Assembly: GCF_000350225.1 (NCBI RefSeq)
Contig: NW_005178676.1
Location: forward strand, 69,998-133,997
Direction: 5' to 3'
Length of the DNA: 64,000 nucleotides
Source: Chondrus crispus
Lineage: Eukaryota > Rhodophyta > Florideophyceae > Gigartinales > Gigartinaceae
Made by a program: the position numbers and the translations under genes
Part shown: piece after piece, positions 20,360 through 31,705 of the stretch
Position numbering within the stretch: the stretch's first letter is position 1
How the letters are laid out: every line of letters begins with the position of its first letter
The notes under the pieces: generated by a model
Database searches by the model: none
What the model saw: only the letters and a program-made list of their open reading frames with translations
Told to the model about the DNA's origin: nothing

Positions 20360-21334
20360 TCAGAAGAAACCGAACGGCCTCCCCGCCTTCTTGTTCTTTT
20401 TCTCGGCCTTCTCCTGCCTTTCCTCCTCCATAGCCCTACCATCAATCGGCAAAGTTTCCGTCATAGCTATAGTCATAAACGGCCAAAAGCCTCCCTCGCA
20501 TCCCGAAAATGCCGTACTCCAGTAACCCTTCACTTTCTTACTCGCCCCCCTACTCGCTACATACCTTTCCACGTTCCCTTGCGCCGGGACCCAGCCGGCC
20601 TCCTCCCTCCGATCGCCGACCCACTCATACTCAAACACAGCAATTTCCACAAAAACAGACCATGGCGCGCCGGCCCCTTCCCGCAGCACGGCGCACTTAT
20701 CCATCGCGCGACACACATACACGTCCTCCGCGCGCTCCCACCTGTCCTCAATCGGCGCATCCATCAAGCAATTAAACAACACTACGGCCCTCGCCAAGCG
20801 GCTTGCTTCCAAAACCTGATCCACCTCCCGCCTCCTCCCAGCGCCAGCGCCAACCACAACAACAACTTCCGCGTCCCGCACGACTCGGGATGCGTCACTC
20901 AAGTCAACGACGGCGGCCCAGTCGACCTTCTGCGCGGGCTCTGCGCCTTCTGCCATAGCAATAACGAGGCGCAAGCCCTTAAAAATCTGCGCAAAGTGGA
21001 GCGCGAGCACGGAGGACTCGCGCACGGCCATGGCGGGCGGGGACATGCGGTACCAGAAGCGGCGCGACCTTCCCATGGGCAGCTCGACGCGCATGAGCAC
21101 ATGCGGCGGGTCGGTGTGCGGATCGTCGTCTGACGCGCGCAGGTGATTAACTACGCAGCCCTGCGCGCGCAGCAGCGCGTGCTCGATAGTCTGCGGAAGG
21201 AAGGCTGGGTACGGGTCGCGCCCGTCCGGGCGCGGCTCCGGCGACGGCGCGTGGCGCGCACACGTGGGCACGCGCTGCCGCCGGCGCGTCTTCGCGCGTG
21301 GGAGGGGGGCGGGGACGAAGAGGGGCAGAGACAT
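20360..21334 (-). CDS. DUF1995-family protein, probably plastid, 324 aa
   Basis: The frame also opens from an ATG at 21397; I prefer 21334 because MSLPLFVPAPLPRAKTRRRQ reads as an Arg/Pro-rich chloroplast transit peptide. The mature part starts with the usual DUF1995 layout: PAFLPQTIEHALLRAQGCVV, then RVELPMG and a central region with VVDLSDA, DAEVVVVVGAG and ARAVVLFNC. It ends with the acidic, aromatic WSVFVEIAVFEYEW and a Trp-rich tail (KGYWSTAFSGCEGGFWPFMT). DUF1995 proteins such as plant LPA3 act in chloroplasts, some in photosystem II assembly. That would suit the nearby Psb27 gene, but neighbours need not share function in eukaryotes. Transcribed divergently from the WD40 gene. Confidence 0.6.
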   Translation of the reverse strand: MSLPLFVPAPLPRAKTRRRQRVPTCARHAPSPEPRPDGRDPYPAFLPQTIEHALLRAQGCVVNHLRASDDDPHTDPPHVLMRVELPMGRSRRFWYRMSPPAMAVRESSVLALHFAQIFKGLRLVIAMAEGAEPAQKVDWAAVVDLSDASRVVRDAEVVVVVGAGAGRRREVDQVLEASRLARAVVLFNCLMDAPIEDRWERAEDVYVCRAMDKCAVLREGAGAPWSVFVEIAVFEYEWVGDRREEAGWVPAQGNVERYVASRGASKKVKGYWSTAFSGCEGGFWPFMTIAMTETLPIDGRAMEEERQEKAEKKNKKAGRPFGFF

Positions 21335-21397
21335 GGAGAAGGCGGGAAGAGGGGGAAGGGCGGCGTCCGGGGAGAGGCAGAGTGCCAGGGGACGCAC

Positions 21398-22548
21398 GGG
21401 GGCGCGGAGATGTTTTGGGGGGGGGGGGGAGATTTTGGAGGGCTTGGTGGCAGCGTGGACACGTGGGACGCGCGGAGAGCGGAATGGGCGGCGATTTCGG
21501 GGCGCGGGGTGGGGTGGATCGCAGCGAGTGGAGCGAGGGCTGTGGCACGGCTGGATATAGAAATTGGCAATCAGCGTACAGTATGCACTTCAGTCCATTA
21601 CTGCAAGGTAGGTGCACCTGCTTGTTTTTCTCTGCCCTTATATTCAAGGCCCTCTCTCGAACAGCGGGAGAGGAGGAAGGAGATAAACTTTAGACAGAGT
21701 AATGTTCAACGTCCCGCTGGTGAAGTGGCTTCATCACAAGAGCTCCCACCATTGCGAGACATCAACTCGGTAGAAGGGTTAACGAACATTAAATTATCTT
21801 TATTTTTCCTACCTCACCCGCGTATTTCTGTGCAATATCACACCGGATGCGCGGCGACGCGGGGGGCCGTTCGCTGGTGTAAACGCGGGAATGCGAGGGC
21901 GTCAGGCAGGTGCGCGGCGGGCGTGGCGGGAGGGGGCGCGCGGGCAGGGACCAGGGACTCGGACCCGGGGGGGGGGGGGGGGGGGGGCGCGTCGCCTCCT
22001 CCATCTACGTGGGTCGCAGGTATCGGTTTGATCTTGNNNNNNNNNNNNNNNNNNNNNNNNNNNNNNNNNNNNNNNNNNNNNNNNNNNNNNNNNNNNNNNN
22101 NNNNNNNNNNNNNNNNNNNNNNNNNNNNNNNNNNNNGAGGGGGAGGGGCGGGGGGCAGGCCAGGAGAAGGCGCGGGACATCGGCCGTAGACCCGGACAGA
22201 CGCTGACCATGCGCCTCCAACAGCGCGCTTCCGTAAGGCGCGTGCGCCGGGCCGGCCATCCGAGTAAGATGGAAAAAAAAAAACCCTGACCGGCGGTCGA
22301 GATGGGGCAGCGCGCGACCGCCACGTGGCCGCGTGGCACGTTACCGAACCGAGCTGCGCCCCCGAGCGCGCGTGCCGGCGTGTGCGTCCATATAGGGAGG
22401 GGGGCGGGGGTGCCAGTGGGTGGCTTGGCGGGAGGTGAGAGTGCGGAAACGAACGAGGGCGTGCAGAGGAGGCGCGCAGGCTGCCCGGTCGACGAGAAGA
22501 GAGCTTCAGGTCCGGACGACGGACTCGGCGGCGGCGCGGCCGGCGTGC
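21398..22548. promoter_or_regulatory. Divergent spacer of DUF1995 and WD40 genes
   Basis: Very GC-rich shared upstream region, with G-runs at about 21417-21430 and 21968-21986 and the N gap. Proline- or arginine-rich frames here are composition artefacts. Confidence 0.35.
22037..22136. other. 100-base assembly gap (N)
   Basis: Exactly 100 Ns, the usual placeholder for a gap of unknown size. It follows a run of about 19 Gs and GC-rich sequence, which probably broke sequencing. Confidence 0.98.
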
Positions 22549-23688
22549 ATGGCGGGGTCTGCGTCGCGGCGCGCGCGGGCGAGGAGCGCGGTAGCGCGCG
22601 CCGGCGTGGTACAGACGGTGGCGGCACACGAGACAAAGGTGCTGTCGGTCGCGTGGAGCGGGTCGGGGCAGTATGTGGCCACGGGCGCGCGGCAGGGCGC
22701 GGTACGCGTGTTCTACGTGCTGCGCGGCAAGGGCGGCGCGGTGCGCGCCAGCCCGATTCGCACCCTGACGGGGCACGCGGGCGACGTGCTGGCCATGGCC
22801 TTCTCGCGCTCGGACTTCCTGCTCACGGCTTCTATGGACCGCTGCGTGCGCCTATGGCATGTGGATACGGCCCTGTGCCTGAGACGCTTCGTGCACCCGG
22901 AGATTGTCACGGCCGTCGCCTTCCACCCGACAGATGAAAACTTTGTCATGAGTGGCGGCTGCGACGGCGTGGTCCGCGTGTGGAAGCCCGCGGATCATGC
23001 GTGCGTCGCGGAGGAGGACGTGGGCGCCGTGGTGACCGCGGCCGAGTTTGGGCCGCAGGGGGATGCCGCCTTCGTGGGCACGTATGACGGCGTGGTGCAT
23101 GTGCTCGGCGTGGGCAAACTGGTGGCCGGCGTCGGGGGGCTGGGAAGTGACGTGCAGGCCGAGAGGGAAGGCAGTGACGACGAGATGAAGCCGGCGCCCG
23201 GGCTAGGCGTGTCGACGCGGGTGGACGTGCGGCGGCGGCGGCGGGGCGGCAAACAAGGCGGCGTCGCGGGGCTGGCGGTGGACGCGGGGCGGGGGCGCAT
23301 GGTGGTGAGCGGGAGCGAAGGGCGTGTGACAATGCTGGGTGGTGGGGTGGAGGCCGCGGTGGTGGAGCGCGTGCGCGTCGCGGGGAAGAAGGGGGAAGCG
23401 GGTGGCGTGCGGCTGGGCGGCAGCGTAAGCGCTGACGGCCGGTACGTCGTGTTCGACGGAGTCGGGGGTGCGGTACGCGTGGTGCAGCTGCCCGCCGGGA
23501 AGGAGAGGACGAGGCGGAGGGAGGCCGTGGTCGAGGTTGAGGCCGTCAAGGTGATGGAAGGGGCCGCGGTTAGTTGCGCCGCTTTCGCGACGGAGGGTGC
23601 AGTGCAAGTGGCCGGGGCCGCGGAGTGCTTCTTAATGGCCGTCGGCGGGGACGATGGAAGCGTCCGCATCGTCGCCGTCAAGGAGTAG
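22549..23688 (+). CDS. WD40-repeat protein (WDR44-like), 379 aa
   Basis: The first ATG in frame is at 22549; the frame upstream has only a GTG at 22420 and the N-gap region. At least five WD-type repeats are visible, with endings such as GAVRVFYV, RCVRLWHVD, GVVRVWKP, GVVHVLGV and GSVRIVAVKE, and GH/HP turns (LTGHAGDVLAMAFSRSDFLL; HPEIVTAVAFHPTDENF). The C-terminal blades are degenerate, with a Glu/Lys-rich insertion near residues 200-240 (EREGSDDEMKPAP). The pairing of LTGHAGDVLAMAFS with a repeat containing LLTASMDRCVRLWHV recalls the plant WDR44-like proteins. A scaffold role is likely; no partner can be named. Confidence 0.65.
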   Translation: MAGSASRRARARSAVARAGVVQTVAAHETKVLSVAWSGSGQYVATGARQGAVRVFYVLRGKGGAVRASPIRTLTGHAGDVLAMAFSRSDFLLTASMDRCVRLWHVDTALCLRRFVHPEIVTAVAFHPTDENFVMSGGCDGVVRVWKPADHACVAEEDVGAVVTAAEFGPQGDAAFVGTYDGVVHVLGVGKLVAGVGGLGSDVQAEREGSDDEMKPAPGLGVSTRVDVRRRRRGGKQGGVAGLAVDAGRGRMVVSGSEGRVTMLGGGVEAAVVERVRVAGKKGEAGGVRLGGSVSADGRYVVFDGVGGAVRVVQLPAGKERTRRREAVVEVEAVKVMEGAAVSCAAFATEGAVQVAGAAECFLMAVGGDDGSVRIVAVKE

Positions 23689-24034
23689 GATGTTAGTTGT
23701 ACATGGGGAACTGCATAGTGAAGGCCAGCAAAGAGCAGAGGTCCTGTAAACGAAGGCACAGCCCCATCTCGCGCCAGGCTCCATATCTCTCCGCCGGAAC
23801 TGTGCTTTCTGTAAAATACACCAGCCTTCATCGCTGGGAGGCTCGCACTGGTCCACTTGTACCGCATCCGTAGGCCAGCATCTCTGCCGAGATATCAAAG
23901 TCCTCCAAACACCTTTCTTTCGCACCCAGTCTCCATTCGCAGAGCTCGTCGCCGCCCCCGCCAACTGATTCCGGCATCACCCTCTTCGCGATCCCCTGTA
24001 TCGCCCCCCCGCTGGTCGCCGCGTCTCCCAACCG

Positions 24035-25111
24035 ATGATTCCCGCGCGCGCGCGCGCAGCCTTGAGCCCGCGCCGCCCGCTCGCCATGACGGCCGCGTCG
24101 AAGCCGCGCCCCGGCCTCGACGTGCCCGCGCGCGAGGCCAACGGCGACGCCTTCACCCAGCTCACACAGTTCGGCGCCGGCGCGCTCGCGGGCCTCGTCA
24201 ACACCCTCGTCCTCTCGCCGCTGGACGTCGTCAAAACCCGCCTGCAGGTCCAGGGCTCGGCCGCGGTCCCGCCAACCAACTACCGCGGCCTGTTCCACGC
24301 CCTCAGGTGCATGCTGCGCCAGGAGGGCTTGAGCAGCTACTACCGCGGCTTGAGCGCAAGCCTGTCCGCCTTCGTGCCCAACTGGGCCATCTACTGGTAC
24401 TCGTATGAGACATTCAAACGCACGTATACGCCGCGCGGCGCACGCTCGACCCCGTTTGTGCATGTCTTCGCCGCTCTGTCAGCAGGCGCGATCACCGCAG
24501 TTACTACCGCCCCCTTCTGGACGCTCAAGTCCCGCCTGCAGGTCGACATGACGTCGGCCCCTGCGCATCGCAGATACCGCTCCGTGCCACACGGCCTGCG
24601 CAAGATCATCGCCGAGGAAGGCGTTTCCGGCTTGTACAAGGGGCTCACACCGACACTGCTGGGGCTGGGCCATGTCGCCATTCAGTTTCCGCTGTATGAG
24701 CATCTCAAGAGCTCGCTTTCCGGCGGCAAGTATGAGGATCTCAAGGCCGCGCACGTCCTCATCGCCTCCTCGCTGTCCAAGATCGCCGCATCCGCCGTGT
24801 TTTATCCGCACGAGGTCTTGCGCACCCAGATACAGGTCGATCGCACCGTCGCTGCCACGGGGACAGAGCCGGCAAGAATGGCCAGCTTGATTAGAGACAT
24901 AATCAGGAAGGATGGCGCAAAGGGCTTGTACCGCGGCTTTGCCACCAATTTGATGAGAACTGTGCCTGCCTGTATGCTCACGTTTACGTCTTATGAGTTG
25001 GTCAAGCGTTATGCACACAAGCATGCGATGAAGGGGAGGGAAAATCTCGATATTGATCTTGACCCTGCTATCGATTTAGAAGATTCCCTGGCGAAGAAAC
25101 GAAAGCCATAG
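24035..25111 (+). CDS. Mitochondrial carrier family protein (NAD+/folate/pyrimidine nucleotide type), 358 aa
   Basis: ATG at 24035; an internal ATG at 24086 is an alternative. Three tandem carrier repeats are clear, with signature motifs SPLDVVKTRLQ (Pro62), APFWTLKSRLQ (Pro160) and YPHEVLRTQIQ (Pro258). Each is followed by a G-x-x-x-x-YRG/YKG-type turn (SYYRGLSAS, GLYKGLTPT, GLYRGFATN). The Trp in the second motif (PFWTLK) and the third motif YPHEVLR are typical of the SLC25A32/33/36 and NDT branch, which moves NAD+, FAD/folate or pyrimidine nucleotides. Six membrane helices are expected, in the inner mitochondrial or another organelle membrane. The exact substrate is not decided by sequence. 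Confidence 0.85.
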   Translation: MIPARARAALSPRRPLAMTAASKPRPGLDVPAREANGDAFTQLTQFGAGALAGLVNTLVLSPLDVVKTRLQVQGSAAVPPTNYRGLFHALRCMLRQEGLSSYYRGLSASLSAFVPNWAIYWYSYETFKRTYTPRGARSTPFVHVFAALSAGAITAVTTAPFWTLKSRLQVDMTSAPAHRRYRSVPHGLRKIIAEEGVSGLYKGLTPTLLGLGHVAIQFPLYEHLKSSLSGGKYEDLKAAHVLIASSLSKIAASAVFYPHEVLRTQIQVDRTVAATGTEPARMASLIRDIIRKDGAKGLYRGFATNLMRTVPACMLTFTSYELVKRYAHKHAMKGRENLDIDLDPAIDLEDSLAKKRKP

Positions 25112-25474
25112 TAGCTGGGGTGGGACCCCGCGTTTTGATAAGAGAATGGAAGTACTGTAGAATACAAGACCGAGTTTTATTCGACAAAAATGAGGTCAGG
25201 AACGCGCGCGATTTGCAAAAGTAAGCGCACGAGAAGGGGGCTGCACCAAGGAGCACAGTAGGAGTGGAGAGTAGTGCTCAATCTGTCTGTCGTTGCTTTA
25301 ACACAACTGTTAACTACATCATGATTCATTTTGGGGGAGGAAGAACAAGACGACGATGCGCCATTCGCGATCTACAATCAATTTATTAATTTTGTTTCAC
25401 CAAGCAAGCCAACAACAAGCAGTACCGATCGCTACCAGTTGTCAGTGTCCGGGTTGCTCAGTCAGAGCGAGCGT

Positions 25475-26032
25475 TTATCGTCCGCGGTTCAAGGCGCGAT
25501 CGATTTCTGAAAACTGTTGTGTGAGTCTCTTCTTCCTTTTCTCCGGCACGGGATACGCGCTTCCATAACTTGCATAGTGTCCGCTGAGGGTGTTGATGGC
25601 CGTGTACAATGTGGAAAAGCTGGTGCTTCCGGAAACCTTGTCATTGCGGCGGTACAAGGCGACAAAATCATTCATCTCCTTCCGCGTCTTGCCGACCGTC
25701 TCGGCCATACCCGGCGCTCCGCGGCCAAGGTCGCACGCAGCGCGCATGTCAGTAAGCACCTGGGCTGCGTCGGCCTTGTAGTCGCCGCTCATGGTTGAGC
25801 GCCCGCCAAACGCAAAGGCGGGAGCGTTGGCGACCGACAGCGCAGCGGCCGCGGCAGCCCCCGCGACAATGAAAGAGCGACGCGACAGCGGCTGCTGAGC
25901 TGTCATGCATGTCAGGGCGGGTGCCGCGGGCCGCGCCGCTTGCCGGAAGGGGAGAAGCGTGTGACGGGGTGATGTCAGGGATAGGCCGTGAAATGAGGCC
26001 GCCGATGCGGCGAAAGCGGGTGCCAGCACCAT
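25475..26032 (-). CDS. psb27: Photosystem II assembly protein Psb27, 185 aa precursor
   Basis: I start at the ATG at 26032 (MVLAPAFAAS); the frame stays open to 26110. A Ser/Arg-rich chloroplast transit segment is followed by a twin-arginine thylakoid signal: LSRRSFIVAGAA at about 49-60, an Ala-rich hydrophobic core, and cleavage likely after APAFA (about residue 74). The mature part matches Psb27: GDYKADAAQVLTDMRAACDL, RKEMNDFVALYRRNDKVSG, FSTLYTAINTLSGHYASYG and PVPEKRKKRLTQQFSEIDRAL. Psb27 binds CP43 on the lumenal side during assembly and repair of photosystem II. It places this genome in a plastid-bearing lineage. The twin-arginine route is typical for algal lumenal proteins. Confidence 0.9.
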   Translation of the reverse strand: MVLAPAFAASAASFHGLSLTSPRHTLLPFRQAARPAAPALTCMTAQQPLSRRSFIVAGAAAAAALSVANAPAFAFGGRSTMSGDYKADAAQVLTDMRAACDLGRGAPGMAETVGKTRKEMNDFVALYRRNDKVSGSTSFSTLYTAINTLSGHYASYGSAYPVPEKRKKRLTQQFSEIDRALNRGR

Positions 26033-29011
26033 GGCTGAGGGGAAGGGTTTGGGAATGGAAGTCTCGCGGGATCTGGTGCAAAGTGCAGTGGGGGCGGACG
26101 ATGCGTGCAAGCGGAAAAATAAGGGGGGCGGTGGTCGTTAAAGAGGAGAGCGATGGTGGGGTGCGATGTCGGCTGCGGCGAGCAAGGAGAACGAGCAAAA
26201 GAAAGAGTATGAGATACAGGGAGCGGATGGCTCACATGCCATACCCTGGATGATGAGCGGGAGCTCAAAACGCAGGCCATCGATCGTTTTCATTTGCGGT
26301 TCAGCCACAATTCATCACCCAGCAGATCGCTCTGTAAGGACTCCCAATCGGTACACCTCCCCACGTTTTCTTCTGTAAGATTCTGTTGCTGTAATCCCCC
26401 CACCGCATGTACACGTGTATTAAACGCCTGTTTGCGCCTTCCTCGTCCACCATCAAAAAGCCTTTCAACACTCCTTTCCCTCGGACCCACATCGTAGTCG
26501 GTAACTTCGAAGGTACCACCATGTAGCCTTTACGGTAGTCAGTAAAGGGAAGTCTGATCCGTCTTACCGCTATGACATATATTTAAAGATATGCATACGT
26601 GCCCACAAGTCCCGGTACAAAATCAGTCTCATATCATAGATCTTAAAGTATCTCCACGCAGCTGTTGCTAAATGCTTCTTTTACTACATTCAGTATCGCC
26701 ATCTCGTGTTCCGTCTTCCTCTTTCACTGCAACCCATCCATTCAGTTCTTTCCATGTGACCCTCTTGGGTGGTGCTCTCTTTCAGTTGGCAGTGATTCTA
26801 CTCCTCGACAGAACGCCAGAGCACTCTTAAACCAAGCTGTAACTCAAAGTTCCAGCGGTTCGGGAGCAATACTACGATGCGTTGTCTGCATATTCAAAGG
26901 AAGCCTTGACTCCGAATAATCTTGCACTACTTTACATCGCAGCAACCAGAAAAGGCTCGATTCCCTGAATTATGCACCTCCGAGACACTGCAGTGCTTGT
27001 CCTTATTTTCTTCGTAATCAGCAGGTTCAGGAGCTGACGCATGCGATGTTCAGATTTCACGGCTACTCTTAATGTGCACCGGACAGTGGATAATGATTCA
27101 CTGCGATCGTCGTCGGTGGAACTGTACCTTACTTTCCCTTGCGTCAACGGTACTGATTGTTTATGTTTCAATATTTTTACGAGGTACTTACCGACATCGA
27201 AATCCAAACCACTTCTAGAAGATACTTCGCATCCCTGATAATGGACTAGAAGCCGTCTTGAATCGGACTCTTCCTTTTTCGAAACGTCATGAACCTGGAA
27301 TTACTTCGGGACAGGCACAGAATTGTCCTTTTGCGTCTGCAACCCTGGCAGAGATGAAACTGACCTACGGTGCGCGCTGATTGCGAGACCGATGCGGCTT
27401 GGTCGCTAAAGGCCTTCGCCGACGGAGATTGATTCAATTGTACTATGCACCACAACGTACATATCGACGAGATGCTCCCCGTCGATCCCATCTACGATTG
27501 CATAGTCGGCAATTGTTGCAAGCATCAACTTCCACTGATTCTGGCGTAGGTCGGTTTCCAAAATACGCAGAGCTGGACTTTCTGACGCAAGAGTACGATT
27601 ATTCTCAAATGACAGTCCTTCCAGTCGTTACCAAGTTTAAACCTCCATTTTACTATTCCCGGAGGTATATATACTGTATGTTCAATACAGCCTTTGCAAG
27701 GGCAAGCTGTTAGGTGAGACAGAATGTGTCACCGGAGGACGAACTAATTATTTCGCAACAGTTACCTAACTTGTCTCACTCCAGGGGTGATACAATGCGT
27801 GCCTTTCAGTTCTGGAGATCTCGGAATGTAACACATGTTTTTTAATGATACTGTACAGTATTGGTGTCATGTAATTAACCTGTCGGATGACTCACGTTAG
27901 TGCTGCTGTAGATGATTAACACAGCTTAGAAAGCTACGATGCGAGGGAGTTTGCCAGTTGCAAGACCAGTTTTCATAGCGGGATTCTGACACGTACAGAA
28001 GCCCGTAAGGAATGCATGTGGGATATGATAATCGTTCCGCCCGAATCAGTGCACCCGTTGACGGCTGACGTCGCAGTCACCGTCTTCTTTCGGGGAAAGA
28101 AAGTTGTGTCGCCGGAGACGTGGCGGACCGGCAGCCAATGAAGGAGTGGAGTGCTCTTGATGTCTGAGCACATGATGCCAGACATCTAAGCTGCTGAGGA
28201 GCATGTATTGGATGTTTCTTTTTGTACAATCCAGCCGGGTCGGCTGCAGATCTTTTTCTGCGGCTCCCCAGCGCGCCACTCCTTACTCACAGTAACTTTC
28301 TGCGCTAGAGTGCGTAGTTCATAGCAGGGCTCACTTTCGAACGGGGCTCTTGAGATGCGCAATCAGAGATGGAGGCACTCTGTATTCGAAGGGATTCAAT
28401 TCATCAGAAATTTGAGCTGTCGTGTTCTTCTCGGACTGTATACTTTGATACACCCAGATCCATCGATAGTTGTGGTGGAAATTTGTGATTTGACACTTCG
28501 CCTTCAAGCGCAGTGGAAGTTTGCACCGGTGCTTGACCCTCAAGTCATGGCAACGAGCCATATGTCTTGCCTTCTCGGTCTCTGCGGGTTACCGAGCAAT
28601 GGCTAAAAATGTAATGTACACGTCTTGCTCAAATTACTGCCATCGCAAGGAGGAAGATATCCAATGCACGGTAGCGATAAGACCACATCAAATCTCAGCC
28701 TCCAATACTGCTCGGATTATGCTGCCGTCGTGTTCCGCAAGCAACCCGATACTTGTATCCTGCTGTATCACCGTTTACATAGGAGGGCTCTTGTTCATCA
28801 AAACACTTGCTTTGCCCTGTTTCGCTGTATTCTTTTCTCTTCTCCCGTTTGTGCTCAAACTATCAAATTTTCATCTTGAGCTCTATCTCGACAGTGTAGG
28901 ATAATTTACGAATAAACGGCGCAGTCACGCATATATGACATGCATCTTCTACACATTTCTATACCGTTTCAAAAATTTCTGCAGGGGAGGCGTCGTTTCG
29001 GTGAAAAAGCA

Positions 29012-29072
29012 ATGTTGGCTCTGCTATTGTAAGGAACAATCTAAATGTTCCTTACAATAGCAGAGCCAACAT
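29012..29072. repeat. Perfect 27-bp inverted repeat, 7-base loop
   Basis: Arms 29012-29038 and 29046-29072 are exact reverse complements with a 7-base spacer. It is isolated in gene-free DNA. An RNA of this region would form a stable, perfectly paired stem of small-RNA precursor size. Confidence 0.95.
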
Positions 29073-29717
29073 CACAACATTCGACGGGGCTCTCGTCCCT
29101 TCGTATCCTCTCGTCAATGCCCAGCTGGAAATGCTTTGCATGGAACCCTACGGTATGGTGTCTTTATGACGTGGTGGGGTTTCTATTCGTGACACATCAG
29201 GGTCAGTAGATGACCGGAAGGTCGTTTGTGCTCACTAGTGTAAAAATTTGCTTCTCTTCTCCAGAGGAGCATTTTTAATTGCACCACAGTCACTCCTGAA
29301 CGTCTCGATTATCTGAACACCGCAGGTCTGTCTAGACACTTCTTGTCCTACATTCAAAAGGCCTCGTTCACTCTCGCCCTGATGGCAGATCAACATAGCA
29401 ACAAAAGGTAATATGCGGAGCGCAAAATTATGAAATTGGCATAATGGGTGCATGTACAGATCAAGACGCTGGGGAACAATTTTAGTCGAACGAGCAGACA
29501 CTCAATTAACATAAAGTGCTCGGACAATTGCCAAGAACTCAAAAAGAATAGCTTGCTTTGCTATCTTGTATACATGTCTTTTTCGGACAAGGACATCAGT
29601 GACAGGCTGCGGAGCCGATAAATGTCCTCTGCAGTCCCGAAAACAATTCTAAATCATTTGACTTGTGTCGTCGACAAAGCATTTTATCCTGCTGTGTTCC
29701 TTCCCGATGATGGGTCA

Positions 29718-29748
29718 CAGAGACGGTCTCAGAGACGGTCCCGTCTCT
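29718..29748. repeat. Direct repeat merging into a quasi-palindrome
   Basis: CAGAGACGGTC occurs at 29718-29728 and 29730-29740. The second copy is followed by CCGTCTCT, so 29731-29738 pairs with 29741-29748. Side-by-side direct and inverted copies are a typical trace of replication template switching. Confidence 0.7.
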
Positions 29749-30428
29749 TGTTATTTTCACGCTCCTCGAGAGAGAAACCTTGTAGTCATACGCAGCCTAG
29801 GGGCAAAGAAATGAGAAAAGTAATACTTCGAATGGATCTTTGTCGCTCTTTGTCGTTCAAGGAAACTATTTAATGTGACCACTTCGAAATATTAATTCAT
29901 GCGACCTTTGTGGGGCTGACTATTTTCGATTTTTATTTCAAACGATGAGGGCATTCCGCCAATAAATTAGTCTTCCATTTTAAAAGAAGACTTGAATGTA
30001 CAGTCAGTCACAACAGAACTATAGCAACTTTCGTGAATACAAAAAAAAGGAATGCTTCGAATATACATATATCTGAAGAAGAAACACTGCCTTCATATTT
30101 GTCCAATCAATACTTTTAGAATATGTCGCACTCCTGGTCCTACGGGAGCATGAAGTAATCCTTCACGAATTCAAATGGTCGCATCTCGATTGCCTCTCAT
30201 GTCCAAAGTAGGCAACTATCAAACTCCTTTTTTGAACGCTTTGAACGAGTATCAAGTCATATCCATCTTGAAACCAATATTCTTGAGCGCATTTCCCGTG
30301 GTCACGCAGCAACGACCTACGCGAGCCCTGTATACGCAGAGGAAAGTGTTGCAATTGAACACAGCATAATTCTCTTTTGAGATGGTTTGAACAGGAACAG
30401 ATAATTAAAAGGCTGGATTGCCGTTCCA

Positions 30429-30435
30429 TATAAAA
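30429..30435 (+). promoter_or_regulatory. TATA box of secreted-protein gene A
   Basis: TATAAAA lies about 115 bp upstream of the start codon at 30548; no ATG in a competing long frame intervenes. Confidence 0.5.
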
Positions 30436-30547
30436 CGGCGGACTGGATCCCTCTTAACGAAAGACGGATCACCCCTCTACACCAAGCAAGCATTAGACGC
30501 AGACTTCAGCGCACCCAAAAGCACACTTCTCTTCCCTGTAAAGCATC

Positions 30548-31705
30548 ATGCCTTCCAGCTACCTCGTCGCAGCTGTTTTCGGACCTCTCCTCTTGAACTT
30601 GGCCGCAGCCCAGTGTCTCTACTCTTCAACAGAGTGTGATTGTGCCCTTGAGCCAGCCGGTAATGCCTGCCTCCGCTACTCTAGCGGGTCTGGTAGCGCC
30701 CTTCAATGTGAAGTCTATCCCTGTAGCAGCGGTTACGTCTGTGACTGTGCGTTCGCGCTCTAATTTGACTTTCCCGGCAATTACCATTATTACCTATGAT
30801 CTACTAACACTTGAAGCCTCTGCTCGCCTTGTTTTTCTCTCTCAATTTCATCAGGTTCCGGGAATTCGATTTGCGATGTTTCAGATTGCACCCTCGTTCG
30901 AGATGTGTACCGCAAAACCGACAACACCCCGCTCACCATCGGGCAAACGGTGTCATGCCAGCTCGCGGACCAAGTTACTTGCGTTAACTTGAGAGCAGCA
31001 GTTTCGCCCACACCATCAAATTCCCTACCGGCGCCCGCGCCACCAAGTTCCCCATCAGTGTCGGCCGCACCATCAAGTGCCCCGTCAGCGTCGCCTACAC
31101 CATCCAGTAGCAGCGCGGTAGCGGCAACTCCGTCTCCAGCTCCACTTACTGAGATTCCACTGGGCTCAGCATGTGATGGTTCTATCCCATGCGTCGCAGG
31201 AGCGGGTTGTTCGTGTTTCAATGTTTGCGCGTTACTCATTGACATCGAAATCAAGGCATTTGGAGACGATAACGCACAGCCCTGGGCTTGTGGCATGACT
31301 CGCCTTGGGGACAAGTCCAATAATTACTTCACAGAAGGAACTTGGACTTACACTGGGACATGCACAGACTTGTTCTTCCGGGTCAAAAATCAGGATGGAG
31401 GTGCAACAGGACTCGTGTTTGCTGTTCGCGAGGTCGGCGGGTCGTGGATTCCAAATGTCTTCTCTGCACCTGGAATCACAGGAATCGTGAAGAATGACGT
31501 GGGTATTAACGATGGGTTCCTTACTGATCCTAACTACGATTTCAGCTCATGGAATGCACCTGTATTAAGTACCCGGATCCAAAATCATAATAAGTACGTC
31601 ACCTTCCACGACACGTATGGCAGTGATTATTGGACGAACGATGATGCACAGCATCCAACTGGCTATCCCGCCACTTGGTACAAGGTTGAACTGCCATTCT
31701 GCTAG
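30548..31705 (+). CDS. Secreted Cys-rich modular protein A (two exons, 349 aa)
   Basis: Exons 30548-30746 and 30855-31705; the 108-bp intron has GT...AG ends and phase 1, as in the paralog 2.9 kb downstream. A signal peptide (SYLVAAVFGPLLLNLAAAQ) opens the protein. A Cys-rich module of about 90 residues follows (CDCALEPAGNACLRY, VYPCSSGYVCDC, CDVSDC, GQTVSC, VTCVNL). Next is a Pro/Ser/Ala linker of about 50 residues and a C-terminal module of about 190 residues containing CDGSIPCVAGAGCSCFNVC, WTYTGTCTDLFFRVKN, FLTDPNYDFSSW and a final WYKVELPFC. I do not recognise the family. The layout (signal, Cys-rich region, mucin-like linker, ordered domain) suggests a cell-wall or extracellular matrix protein. 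Confidence 0.75.

Larger units (their letters stand above)
26033..30428. other. 4.4 kb with no recognised gene
   Basis: Low-GC DNA with only short frames on both strands. One 27-bp palindrome and a small quasi-palindrome are listed separately. I see no transposase motif, tRNA or rRNA. Given its position between the gene island and the secreted-protein pair, it may hold diverged repeats that cannot be named by eye. Confidence 0.4.

Noticed and set aside
22995..23867. 290-codon Thr/Ser/Pro-rich minus-strand frame
   Set aside because: Shadow of the WD40 gene in GC-rich DNA.
23828..24463. 211-codon minus-strand frame
   Set aside because: Antisense of the mitochondrial carrier gene.
27700..27785. 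Possible inverted repeat around GTGAGACA / TGTCTCAC
   Set aside because: Arms match over only about 8 bp with a long spacer; not comparable to the perfect palindromes.
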